From NCBI RefSeq assembly GCF_900454495.1, contig NZ_UGSI01000001.1, positions 2,232,001 to 2,296,000 of the forward strand: a stretch of DNA of 64,000 bases, read 5' to 3'. The notes beneath the pieces were generated by a model. That model saw only the letters and a list, made by a program, of their open reading frames with translations, did not search any database and was not told the DNA's origin. Positions 1 through 7,256 of this stretch are shown in pieces. The DNA comes from Paenibacillus macerans (GTDB taxonomy: Bacteria; Bacillota; Bacilli; Paenibacillales; Paenibacillaceae). Every line of letters starts with the position of its first letter. The first letter of the stretch is position 1. The position numbers were made by a program, and so were the translations under genes.

Positions 1-693
1 GGATGCGTTTACCAGGAAGGCGCTTTCTTTCATCATAGAGAATTGGTCCGCTCCAATTAAATTGCGAGTTTGTTCGATCAGCGGCATATGCAGCGTAATG
101 AAGTCGCTTTCGCTTAGCAGCTCGTCCAGCCCGGCCAGACGCACCTTCCACTGCTCCGCAAACTTATGGTCAGGGTACGGATCATACGCAAGCAGGCTCA
201 TATCGAATCCGCCCGCCCTGCGCGCGACCTCTTTCCCGATGCTGCCCAGTCCGATGATGCCCAGCGTCTTGCCGTAAACGTCCGTACCGAAAATTTTCGG
301 CCACTCGCCTGCCTTGGTGCCCTGGTCAGCCGCCGGAATCTGCCTGGCAAGCGCCAGCATCAGCCCGAAAGCAAAATCCGCGACTGCATGTTTATTCGCG
401 TTCGGAACGTTGGTCACCCAAACCTGCCGTTCCTTGGCCGCTTGCAGGTCGATGTTATCGACGCCTACGCCGTGTTTACACACAATTTTCAGGCTGGGAA
501 TCCGCTCAAGCACATGTCCGTTAATCGTATTAAAAGCAACGATAGCCGCGGCTGCACCCTGAGCCTCCCTGATAAAATCCTCCTCCCCGATATCAGCAGG
601 CAGATGAACCAGTTCAAGGCCATGCTGCTCCAGGTAGCGGAACGGTTCATCCGAATATTTGCCGAACGACGGCGATGTGGAAACTACTTTCAT
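1..693 (-). CDS. 2-hydroxyacid dehydrogenase (SerA/phosphoglycerate dehydrogenase-like), C-terminus cut by window edge
   Basis: NAD-dependent D-2-hydroxyacid dehydrogenase; 231 residues are visible and the rest lies before base 1. The N-terminal part begins MKVVSTSPSFGKYSDEPF, and the catalytic/NAD core shows the Rossmann motif GLGSIG near residue 149 and the segment KHGVGVDNID typical of the family. The ATG at 693 is preceded by AAAGGAGG at good distance. It is the last visible gene of the minus-strand operon, 25 bp after the pdxA-like gene, so it probably reduces or oxidises a 2-hydroxy/2-oxo acid made in that pathway rather than working in serine synthesis. The exact substrate cannot be read from sequence. 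Confidence 0.85.
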   Translation of the reverse strand, partial: MKVVSTSPSFGKYSDEPFRYLEQHGLELVHLPADIGEEDFIREAQGAAAAIVAFNTINGHVLERIPSLKIVCKHGVGVDNIDLQAAKERQVWVTNVPNANKHAVADFAFGLMLALARQIPAADQGTKAGEWPKIFGTDVYGKTLGIIGLGSIGKEVARRAGGFDMSLLAYDPYPDHKFAEQWKVRLAGLDELLSESDFITLHMPLIEQTRNLIGADQFSMMKESAFLVNAS

Positions 694-718
694 CCTGAAT
701 TGCCTCCTTTATCTTAGT

Positions 719-1717
719 CTATACACGCTTTGGCGCCAGTTCGGCAGCGGAACGGATGGCGGCCAGCAGGCTTGCTTCATCCGCCTTGTTCTGCCCGGCA
801 ATATCAAACGCTGTCCCATGGTCCACCGAGGTGCGGATCACACCGCCTTTCAGGCCCACCGTAATGTTCACGCCTTCCTCCAGGCCCAGCACCTTGATCG
901 GAATATGACCCTGGTCATGGTAGCAGGCCACCACGATATCGAAATCGCCGCGTACGGCCCGGAAAAACACCGTATCTCCCGGCAGCGGGCCTTCCACATG
1001 AATGCCTTCCGCCCGCGCTTTTTCGACGCCCGGTACAAGCTGCTTTTCCTCTTCGCCGTTGCCGAACAACCCTTTCTCGCCCGCATGCGGGTTAATGCCG
1101 CAGACGGCGATGCACGGGTTCGCGTATCCGGCGCGCTTGAGCGTTTCATCAGCCAACGCGATCACCTTATAAGTCCGTTCCGGTGTGATGGACTGAATGG
1201 CTTCAAGCAGCCCCTGATGCGTCGTCAGATGAATCACCTTCAGCTTGGGCGAGGACAGCATCATGGAATAGTCTTCCGTCCCGGTCAAATCCGCCAAAAT
1301 TTCCGTATGCCCAGGATAGCGGTGGCCGCCCATATGCAGGGCTTCTTTGTTCAGCGGAGCTGTACAGATCGCCTGGATTTCCCCGGCTTTGGCCAGCTCG
1401 ACCGATCGCTTCAGAAACTGGAACGCCGCATCTCCCGCGGCCGCCGAAAGCTGGCCGAAGGGCAGCTCCTCCGGCAGCAGGTTCTGATCCAGACAATCGA
1501 TCGTTCCCGGTTCGAACCGGCATTCCTGAATGGAATGCACGGGGTTCAGCACCAGACCGGAGCCCGTCACGCTCAATGCCCGTTTCATGATTTTGGCGTC
1601 CCCAAGCACAACCGGCCGGCACTGCGCATACACTTCCCGATGTCCTAACGCTTTTACGATAATCTCCGGACCGACGCCCGCCGCGTCGCCCATCGTAATC
1701 CCGATAATTGGTTTCAT
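719..1717 (-). CDS. pdxA2: PdxA2-like 4-phospho-acid sugar dehydrogenase (4-hydroxythreonine-4-phosphate dehydrogenase family)
   Basis: A 332-residue PdxA-family protein, the usual length. Visible metal and substrate motifs are GHTEILADLTG, NPHAGEKGLFG, CYHDQGHIPIK and DHGTAFD, which supply the family's His/Asp metal ligands. PdxA oxidises and decarboxylates 4-phosphorylated acids with NAD. Paralogues next to DUF1537 kinases act on 4-phospho-D-threonate or 4-phospho-D-erythronate and yield dihydroxyacetone phosphate and CO2. Here the start codon overlaps the stop of the DUF1537 kinase gene by four bases (ATGA), implying translational coupling and this catabolic role rather than vitamin B6 synthesis. 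The precise epimer used is unknown. Confidence 0.88.
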   Translation of the reverse strand: MKPIIGITMGDAAGVGPEIIVKALGHREVYAQCRPVVLGDAKIMKRALSVTGSGLVLNPVHSIQECRFEPGTIDCLDQNLLPEELPFGQLSAAAGDAAFQFLKRSVELAKAGEIQAICTAPLNKEALHMGGHRYPGHTEILADLTGTEDYSMMLSSPKLKVIHLTTHQGLLEAIQSITPERTYKVIALADETLKRAGYANPCIAVCGINPHAGEKGLFGNGEEEKQLVPGVEKARAEGIHVEGPLPGDTVFFRAVRGDFDIVVACYHDQGHIPIKVLGLEEGVNITVGLKGGVIRTSVDHGTAFDIAGQNKADEASLLAAIRSAAELAPKRV

Positions 1718-2997
1718 AATGCCCCTCCTTGCAGTTTCAGCACCGCTTTCTCCATTACAGCTTCCGAGCCGAAGTTGCCCGCCTTGGTCACTGCGAAAAT
1801 ATCTTGTTCTCCGGAAAGTTTACCAAGCGGTATGCCGTTCTCCACCTCTGCCAGCAGCCGGAATTCATGCAGGTTCAGCCTTTGGAATACCTGATGCGCC
1901 GTGTCTCCTCCGGTCAGGAACAGATGCTGCAGGCCGTGTCTAGTCACCAGCTCTGCGGCGCATTGCCCCAGCGCCTGCGAGATCCGGTTGCTGATCTCCA
2001 CTGGGCCAAAGCCGAACCGCTGCCCGGCCCTTCTTGTTTCCTCTACTTTATCCGACGAAAATAACACCACATGCCTGTTTTTCCCCAAGGCATCATCCGC
2101 CAACCGCCGCAGCTTCTCCAGTTCGGCCTCCATGACGGTTTCGCCGCTGATCACCCGAACTGCGTCCATTTCGATGCCCGTCACCCCGGCCACCTGCAGC
2201 ACCCGCTCCAGCTGTCTGCGGCCAGCCGGGCTTACGCTGCCGACCACCAGCAGGACAGGCTTTTCCGATCTCGGCAGGGCCTCCTCGGTATGCACGCGGG
2301 ACAAGCCGTAGGCCTGGGGCAGATACCGGATCAGCCCGGATGAGCCGGCCCAGATGACCGAATAGGATAGCGGCGCGATATGCTTCACGATCGTCTCCAT
2401 GTGGGCTTCCGTTGCGGAATCCGCAACGATATAGGCAATCCGCTGTTCCTTGAACGCAGCCATCCGGGCTGCGATATGCTCCGTTCCTTGCTCCAGATCG
2501 GCTCTGGACAGATGTCCCACCTTCCGCTGCGCCTGATCGCCGATCAGCTTGACCAGGCGCGATTCCTGCACCGGCGTCTTGGGATCATGAGCAGCTTCCG
2601 TTTCATGCAGCTTTATGCCGTTCACATAATGAATCCCGTCGATCACCTGCCGTCCATTCCCGATATAAGCGGGAGCAATGATGACAAAATCCGGCGCAAA
2701 CACGTCATATACCGCGTTGATCTCCTGCCCCACGTTCCCGCGCATGGTGGAATCCATTTTTTTGTACAGCACGTCAAAGGGCTCATTGCGGATTTGCCGG
2801 CATGCTTCCTGAACCGTCCGGTAGGCTTCTTCCCCGGACAGGGACCTGCTGTCCGTATTCAGGATCACCGCTTCGTTCGGAAGCGGATTTGTTTCCCGCC
2901 GCCCCAGGACAACCGACACCTGCAGGCCGTAATGGACGAGCTGTCCCCCGCAATCACTGGCGCCGGTCAGGTCGTCGGCAATGACTGCTATCCTCAT
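1714..2997 (-). CDS. Four-carbon acid sugar kinase, DUF1537 family (threonate/erythronate kinase-like)
   Basis: A 427-residue protein with the DUF1537 architecture. The N-terminal substrate domain starts with IAVIADDLTGASDCGGQL, and the C-terminal nucleotide domain has GSVSPAGRRQ near residue 254 and LFLTGGDTAHQVF near 360. Members phosphorylate D-threonate, L-threonate or D-erythronate at O4. The product would feed the overlapping PdxA2-like dehydrogenase directly downstream. The start ATG at 2997 has GAAGGTG upstream and lies 10 bp after the alcohol dehydrogenase stop. Family and pathway pairing are firm; the choice among four-carbon acids is not. Confidence 0.88.
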   Translation of the reverse strand: MRIAVIADDLTGASDCGGQLVHYGLQVSVVLGRRETNPLPNEAVILNTDSRSLSGEEAYRTVQEACRQIRNEPFDVLYKKMDSTMRGNVGQEINAVYDVFAPDFVIIAPAYIGNGRQVIDGIHYVNGIKLHETEAAHDPKTPVQESRLVKLIGDQAQRKVGHLSRADLEQGTEHIAARMAAFKEQRIAYIVADSATEAHMETIVKHIAPLSYSVIWAGSSGLIRYLPQAYGLSRVHTEEALPRSEKPVLLVVGSVSPAGRRQLERVLQVAGVTGIEMDAVRVISGETVMEAELEKLRRLADDALGKNRHVVLFSSDKVEETRRAGQRFGFGPVEISNRISQALGQCAAELVTRHGLQHLFLTGGDTAHQVFQRLNLHEFRLLAEVENGIPLGKLSGEQDIFAVTKAGNFGSEAVMEKAVLKLQGGAL

Positions 2998-3007
2998 GCC
3001 ATCACCT

Positions 3008-4192
3008 TCAAGAGCTTTGCGGGAGCAGCTTGCGGTAGATCACTTTCATGTCTTCCACGCTGACCGGCTTCGGATTGTTGTTCAGCAGCCGGGTAACCTT
3101 CGCTGCGGAGAATGACAGCTCCTCGACATCTTCCTCGGATACGCCGTACTGCTGCAGATTTTGCGGGATGTTCAGCTCCTGCGTCCACTCGGCAATGCGC
3201 CGGATGACGGCCTCCGCGGCTTGCTGTTCGGACAGCCCGTGCACATCCAGGCCCATCGCAGCACCGGCGGTTCTCAGGCGGGGAGCCGCCGCGTCCATGT
3301 TGAATTCCATCACATGCGGCAGCAGCATGGAATTCGCCACCCCGTGGGCAATCTTGAATTTGCCGCCAAGCGGATAGGCCAGAGCATGCACCGCAGCCGT
3401 TCCGGCGCTGGTCAGCGCCATGCCGCCGTACATCGAGCCAAGCAGCATGTTCTCTCTTGCCTCAATGGACGAACCGTGATGATATGCCTCAAGAATGTTA
3501 GAGGCGATAAGGCGGATCGACTCCAGTGCAAACATATCGCTGAGCGGATTCGCCTTGTTGGAAATCAAGGATTCAAGCGAATGGGTAAAGGCGTCCATAC
3601 CGGTGGCGGCGGTTACCGCCTGCGGCAGACCAAGCGTCACTATCGGATCAAGGATGACAAGCTGCGGCAGCAGATAGGGGCTGACCACACCGATCTTCAA
3701 CTCTTCCTCCGGAATCGTCACAATCGCATTGGGTGTCACCTCGGCGCCGGTTCCCGATGTCGTAGGGATGAGCACCGTTGGAATGCCTGCCTGTTTGATC
3801 AGGTTTGTGCCCAGGAAGCCGCGGATCGAGCCGCCGTTGGCCGGCAGCACGGACAATATTTTGGCCGCGTCCAGAACGCTGCCGCCGCCGATGCCGATAA
3901 TGACATCACAACTCGCACCCGCTGCACCCAATGTTTTTTGATATACCTCTTCAATATTTTCCAGCGTTGGCTCCGGCAAAATATCCAGCGTCACCTGCGC
4001 CTGAATGCCCTTCTCCGTGAGCTGCTTCAGCAAGCCGTCCAGGATGCCGGAGCTTTGGATAAACGGCTGCGCCACAACCAAAGCGCTGCGGATTCCGGCA
4101 GCCACGGAGTCCAAATGCTCGCCTAAAGTGTGAAGGCTATCTCTGCCGGCGATGATTTTGGCTGCTGTCTGAAACTGATACAAATCCTGCAT
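3008..4192 (-). CDS. Iron-containing (group III) alcohol dehydrogenase
   Basis: A 394-residue metal-dependent alcohol dehydrogenase of the normal family length. The NAD phosphate loop GIGGGSVLDAAK is near residue 100. Metal ligands are offered by DAFTHSLES near 200 and by the two histidines in HALAYPLGGKFKIAHG near 265-280. The ATG is preceded by AAGGAG. The gene is second in the operon, after the DapA-like gene (35 bp apart) and before the DUF1537 kinase. It may interconvert an alcohol or hydroxy acid and its aldehyde or oxo form before phosphorylation. No known group III enzyme is tied to the DUF1537 pathway closely enough to name the substrate. Confidence 0.85.
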   Translation of the reverse strand: MQDLYQFQTAAKIIAGRDSLHTLGEHLDSVAAGIRSALVVAQPFIQSSGILDGLLKQLTEKGIQAQVTLDILPEPTLENIEEVYQKTLGAAGASCDVIIGIGGGSVLDAAKILSVLPANGGSIRGFLGTNLIKQAGIPTVLIPTTSGTGAEVTPNAIVTIPEEELKIGVVSPYLLPQLVILDPIVTLGLPQAVTAATGMDAFTHSLESLISNKANPLSDMFALESIRLIASNILEAYHHGSSIEARENMLLGSMYGGMALTSAGTAAVHALAYPLGGKFKIAHGVANSMLLPHVMEFNMDAAAPRLRTAGAAMGLDVHGLSEQQAAEAVIRRIAEWTQELNIPQNLQQYGVSEEDVEELSFSAAKVTRLLNNNPKPVSVEDMKVIYRKLLPQSS

Positions 4193-4227
4193 CGTTAACT
4201 CTCCTTCCCATTATCTGTCTCTAATGT

Positions 4228-5109
4228 TTATCTCAGCATGTAGCTGCTGACCATCTCCTGTACAATCGCCAGGGCCTCGCCGGACAACTCGCTGACCGGC
4301 AGCTTCGGCGGACCGACAGGAATGCCGGACAATTCCACCGCTTTCTTCAGTACGGACGGCAAGGTACCGTATTTGAACGTATCGCGCAGCGGATTCAGCA
4401 GGTCCTGGGCCTTCTGCGCTGCTTCGAGATCCCCCTTGAGCCAGTTCTGGTAAATGGACACGACGACCTCAGGCAGCATGTTGGCCGTAGCCGCCACCGC
4501 TCCGCTGCCTCCGGCGTTTAACGTCTGCAGAATCAGGGAATCGGTGCCTGCCAGCACGGAAAAATCTTCGTCTTGCGTGGCCTGAATATACTGCTGAATG
4601 TTCTCAAACTTGCCGCTGCTGTCTTTAATGGCGACAATGTTGGGGATTTTGGCCAGCCGCGCCACCGTATCCGCTTCCAAATGAACGCCTGTGCGTGAAG
4701 GAATGTTGTACAGGAGTACCGGCAGCGCAGTGGATTCGGCGATTTTGGCAAAATGGACGTACAACTCCTCCTGTGAAGGAGCGATAAAAAACGGGGTAAT
4801 GACCGATAAGGCATCTGCGCCAAGCTCTTCCATTTTCTTCGATAGTCCAATGACGTCCGCGGTTGCGTTCCCTCCGCTGCCCATGATAACGGGAACTGCG
4901 CCGTTCACCTCATCCACGACAATTTGAGCCAGCTTCAGCTTCTCCTGTTCATCCAGCAGATGAAACTCCCCGTTCGTTCCGAGGGCAAACACACCGTTAA
5001 CACCTGCATCGATCATCCGCCGCGTGAGCTGGCGGGCAACCTGTTCATTCACTTGCTGCTCTTTTGTCAAAGGAGTCAGCATGGCGGGAATAATGCCTTT
5101 GAATTCCAT
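4228..5109 (-). CDS. DapA-family class I aldolase/lyase (dihydrodipicolinate synthase-like)
   Basis: A 293-residue DHDPS/NAL-superfamily TIM barrel. Visible signatures: GTNGEF near residue 44, the Tyr in LLYNIPSRTG near 136, and the Schiff-base Lys in VAIKDSSG near 164. It probably condenses or cleaves a 2-oxo acid (pyruvate-type) substrate. Its position as first gene of a sugar-acid operon argues against lysine biosynthesis. The start was moved inward to the ATG at 5109, which has AGGAGG seven bases upstream; a longer reading from 5178 would translate the leader and the cre site. The gene is driven by the promoter at 5184-5212. Confidence 0.88.
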   Translation of the reverse strand: MEFKGIIPAMLTPLTKEQQVNEQVARQLTRRMIDAGVNGVFALGTNGEFHLLDEQEKLKLAQIVVDEVNGAVPVIMGSGGNATADVIGLSKKMEELGADALSVITPFFIAPSQEELYVHFAKIAESTALPVLLYNIPSRTGVHLEADTVARLAKIPNIVAIKDSSGKFENIQQYIQATQDEDFSVLAGTDSLILQTLNAGGSGAVAATANMLPEVVVSIYQNWLKGDLEAAQKAQDLLNPLRDTFKYGTLPSVLKKAVELSGIPVGPPKLPVSELSGEALAIVQEMVSSYMLR

Positions 5110-5163
5110 GGTTAAGCCTCCTATATTCAAGTGTTCCTGTTTCAGAATTGAACTGTTTTCATA

Positions 5164-5178
5164 TACAAGCGCTTTCAA
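5164..5178 (-). promoter_or_regulatory. Candidate cre (CcpA) site
   Basis: TTGAAAGCGCTTGTA on the minus strand fits the catabolite-response consensus except at one position. It starts five bases after the -10 box of the dapA-like operon, across the expected transcription start, where CcpA binding would repress. Sequence match only. Confidence 0.6.
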
Positions 5179-5183
5179 ATGTG

Positions 5184-5212
5184 ATTATAGTCCCGTCTGT
5201 TCAATTTAACAA
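5184..5212 (-). promoter_or_regulatory. Sigma-A promoter of the acid-sugar operon
   Basis: TTGTTA, 17 bp, then a perfect TATAAT on the minus strand, about 75 bp upstream of the dapA-like ATG. No GG-N10-GC sigma-54 pattern is found in the leader, which matters because the neighbouring regulator descends from sigma-54 activators. Confidence 0.7.
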
Positions 5213-5241
5213 CACATTTTGAAAAAATGTTCAAATTAAAA

Positions 5242-5270
5242 ACAACATGTTTCATTATGAAACATGTTGT
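5242..5270. promoter_or_regulatory. Perfect 14-bp palindrome, likely operator of the PrpR-like regulator
   Basis: Fourteen-base arms around one central base (ACAACATGTTTCAT / ATGAAACATGTTGT). It lies just upstream of the -35 box of the operon and just downstream of the regulator gene. The core TGTTT-N7-AAACA recurs at 7073-7089 in the regulator's own leader. On the minus strand it is followed by TTTTT, so it might also act as a weak AT-rich terminator for the regulator. Confidence 0.6.
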
Positions 5271-5283
5271 CCTGTTTAGCTAG

Positions 5284-7068
5284 TTACTTTATTTTCCTCC
5301 ACAGCGTGGTCCGGCTGATGCCCAGGCGTTCGGCGGTTTTCACCTGATTCATGCCTTCCTCCAGCAACACCTGCTGGATAATCCGCTGCTCAATTTCCTC
5401 CAGCGTTCCGCTGAGATCAAAGTCCGGTTTCCCGTATTCGGTCCGCATCCGCCTGGTGGACAACACCTCGCTGATTTCCCCCTGCTCAATGTACAAGCCT
5501 TTGGCAAGCAGCACGGCTTCTTCGATCACCTGACGCAGCTGATGAATATTGCCGCGCCATTCAAACCGTTCAAGCTCCTCTCTCGCTTCATCTCTGAGCC
5601 CGACCACCTGCTTGCCGTACTTGGCGTTATATTCGTTGATGTACAGCAGAGAGAGGCCTTCAATATCCTCCTTGCGTTCCCTCAGCGAAGGCAGCGGCAG
5701 CGTGACTTCCGCCAGCCTGTAATACAGCTCCGCGCTGAATCCGCCGCTCTCGGTCCGCTCCAGAATATCCTCCCTGGAGGACACAATCCATTGAAAAGCA
5801 GGCGTTTGCTTGTCCAGATAGTCCGCCAATCTCTTCTGCTCAGCTTCACCAAGGGCGTCAATGTCGCGCAAAAATACAGTGCCGCGCGCAAGACTGCCGA
5901 ACAGTTCCTCATTCCGCTCCTCATTCAGCAGCATGTCCCACAGATCCTGTGAAGCCAGCCCGCATTCGATTTTCAGAAACGGCCGCAGCCCTCTTTCGCC
6001 GCCAAAATGAATAAACTGAGCCAGCAGCTCTTTGCCTGTCCCTTTTTCCCCGGAAATCCAGACGGAAAGCTGCTGATCGCGATAGCTCCGCGCTTTGTCC
6101 AGCGCATGCCTCATCTCGCTGTTATGGCTGACGATGTTGCCGGCCACCTGGGCCGCGCGAAAGCCGGCCTCAGCCGGTACAAGGGAAGCCCCCCGCAGCC
6201 TAAGCTCATCCCGGCTTTTGCCGCCCGCGATCCGCAATACGGCCAATGGCCCGTCCGGACCCGGCAGCGGGTAACCGCTGACCCGCCAGATTTGCTCCGC
6301 CTGCTCCAGCATGGTATGGAACGTACCCTCCGTTAGGATCTCGCGGACGATACGCCCTATTTTTTCTGAATCCATAAAAGGGGCCATCTGCCGGTTGAAA
6401 TACGGATTGCCGAACACCTGCCGCTGCTCGCGGTCATAAACAGCCACCCCCGCCTGCTCTGCCTGAAGCACCTGGTAGGCCATGCCGTATTCCCGTTTGC
6501 ACGCTTCAAACAGCGCATGCCACTTCCGCGCCTGCTGGAAGGAACGCAGCACGCTCTCTTTGCCCGAGGTCAGCAGAAAACCGATCAAACCCAGCTTTTC
6601 CGCTTCCTTAACGGTAATGACGTCCCCGACGATAATCTGATACCCCTGCTCCCGCAGCTCCTGCAGCACCTGGCCAACCCCGGATTCATCCTGAACCGTG
6701 TAGGAGGAAATTTTCATATCCAGCACCTCGCACACCGCCGCCGCGCCGGCGACCACCTGGGCGAAGCCAACGATCGCCACCTTGCCGGGATATCCTTTGG
6801 CCAGCGTCAGCACCCTCAGCATATCGTAGCCGGACACTTCAATCTCAACGACAGGAATGGCGACCCTGGACTGGATCAGCTTGGCCGTGCCGCCGCGGCT
6901 GATAATGATATCCGTCCCGCTGCTCGCCGCTTCCTCGGCATATTTCAACCCCTGCTGCAAATCCCCGGTTTCCACCCTCAGCTCCATATCCTGGCCTTCC
7001 GCCAAGCTGAGAATCATTTCCTTCAATCCTTCATACGGCGCAATCGCCAGTACCTTCACGTCCATCAT
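5284..7068 (-). CDS. PrpR-like transcription regulator with degenerate AAA+ domain
   Basis: About 594 residues: PrpR-type receptor domain (starting VLAIAPYEGL, roughly residues 5-170), a PAS-like segment (GVAVYDREQRQVFGN, about 210-310), an AAA+ domain (about 335-525) and a C-terminal Fis-type helix-turn-helix (RLGISRTTLWRKI). Walker A is intact (GEKGTGKE). The GAFTGA loop that contacts sigma-54 is missing, Walker B reads FLRDID instead of FLDEI, and the first arginine finger position is changed (GGFSAELYYRL). It therefore probably regulates a sigma-A promoter. The start at 7068 (or 7065) is preferred over the GTG at 7173 because a good promoter lies inside that longer reading, although the ribosome site (AGAGG) is weak and close. 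It probably controls the adjacent acid-sugar operon. Confidence 0.82.
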   Translation of the reverse strand: MMDVKVLAIAPYEGLKEMILSLAEGQDMELRVETGDLQQGLKYAEEAASSGTDIIISRGGTAKLIQSRVAIPVVEIEVSGYDMLRVLTLAKGYPGKVAIVGFAQVVAGAAAVCEVLDMKISSYTVQDESGVGQVLQELREQGYQIIVGDVITVKEAEKLGLIGFLLTSGKESVLRSFQQARKWHALFEACKREYGMAYQVLQAEQAGVAVYDREQRQVFGNPYFNRQMAPFMDSEKIGRIVREILTEGTFHTMLEQAEQIWRVSGYPLPGPDGPLAVLRIAGGKSRDELRLRGASLVPAEAGFRAAQVAGNIVSHNSEMRHALDKARSYRDQQLSVWISGEKGTGKELLAQFIHFGGERGLRPFLKIECGLASQDLWDMLLNEERNEELFGSLARGTVFLRDIDALGEAEQKRLADYLDKQTPAFQWIVSSREDILERTESGGFSAELYYRLAEVTLPLPSLRERKEDIEGLSLLYINEYNAKYGKQVVGLRDEAREELERFEWRGNIHQLRQVIEEAVLLAKGLYIEQGEISEVLSTRRMRTEYGKPDFDLSGTLEEIEQRIIQQVLLEEGMNQVKTAERLGISRTTLWRKIK

Positions 7069-7072
7069 CCTC

Positions 7073-7089
7073 TGTTTCAGAGATAAACA
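7073..7089. promoter_or_regulatory. Second TGTTT-N7-AAACA operator half-match (autoregulation)
   Basis: A 17-base site with the same TGTTT-N7-AAACA layout as the core of the palindrome at 5242-5270. It lies between the regulator's -10 box and its start codon, a position suited to negative autoregulation. Confidence 0.45.
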
Positions 7090-7101
7090 TTTCTTAGTTA
7101 C

Positions 7102-7131
7102 ACTATAATCAAGATGAACGTACTGTTTCAA
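7102..7131 (-). promoter_or_regulatory. Sigma-A promoter of the PrpR-like regulator
   Basis: TTGAAA, 18 bp, TATAGT on the minus strand, about 35 bp before the ATG pair at 7068/7065. Its presence inside the longer open frame is the main reason for choosing the shorter start. Confidence 0.55.
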
Positions 7132-7256
7132 TAACTTACAGTCCAAATGGTACTGCTCCGACTCCATCGGCACGAGGTCCAGCTCTCCTTAGGAGCCCGC
7201 GAGCCCACGTTCGGGATCTTTCCCCTAAAGATGAGAGGTAAATAGAGGCATTTGTT

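Noticed and set aside
3161..4126. 321-residue open frame on the plus strand
   Set aside because: Antisense shadow of the alcohol dehydrogenase gene; no ribosome site and no family pattern.
5110..5283. Sigma-54 promoter for the acid-sugar operon
   Set aside because: Expected from the PrpR-like regulator, but no GG-N10-GC pair exists in this stretch, while a good sigma-A promoter does.
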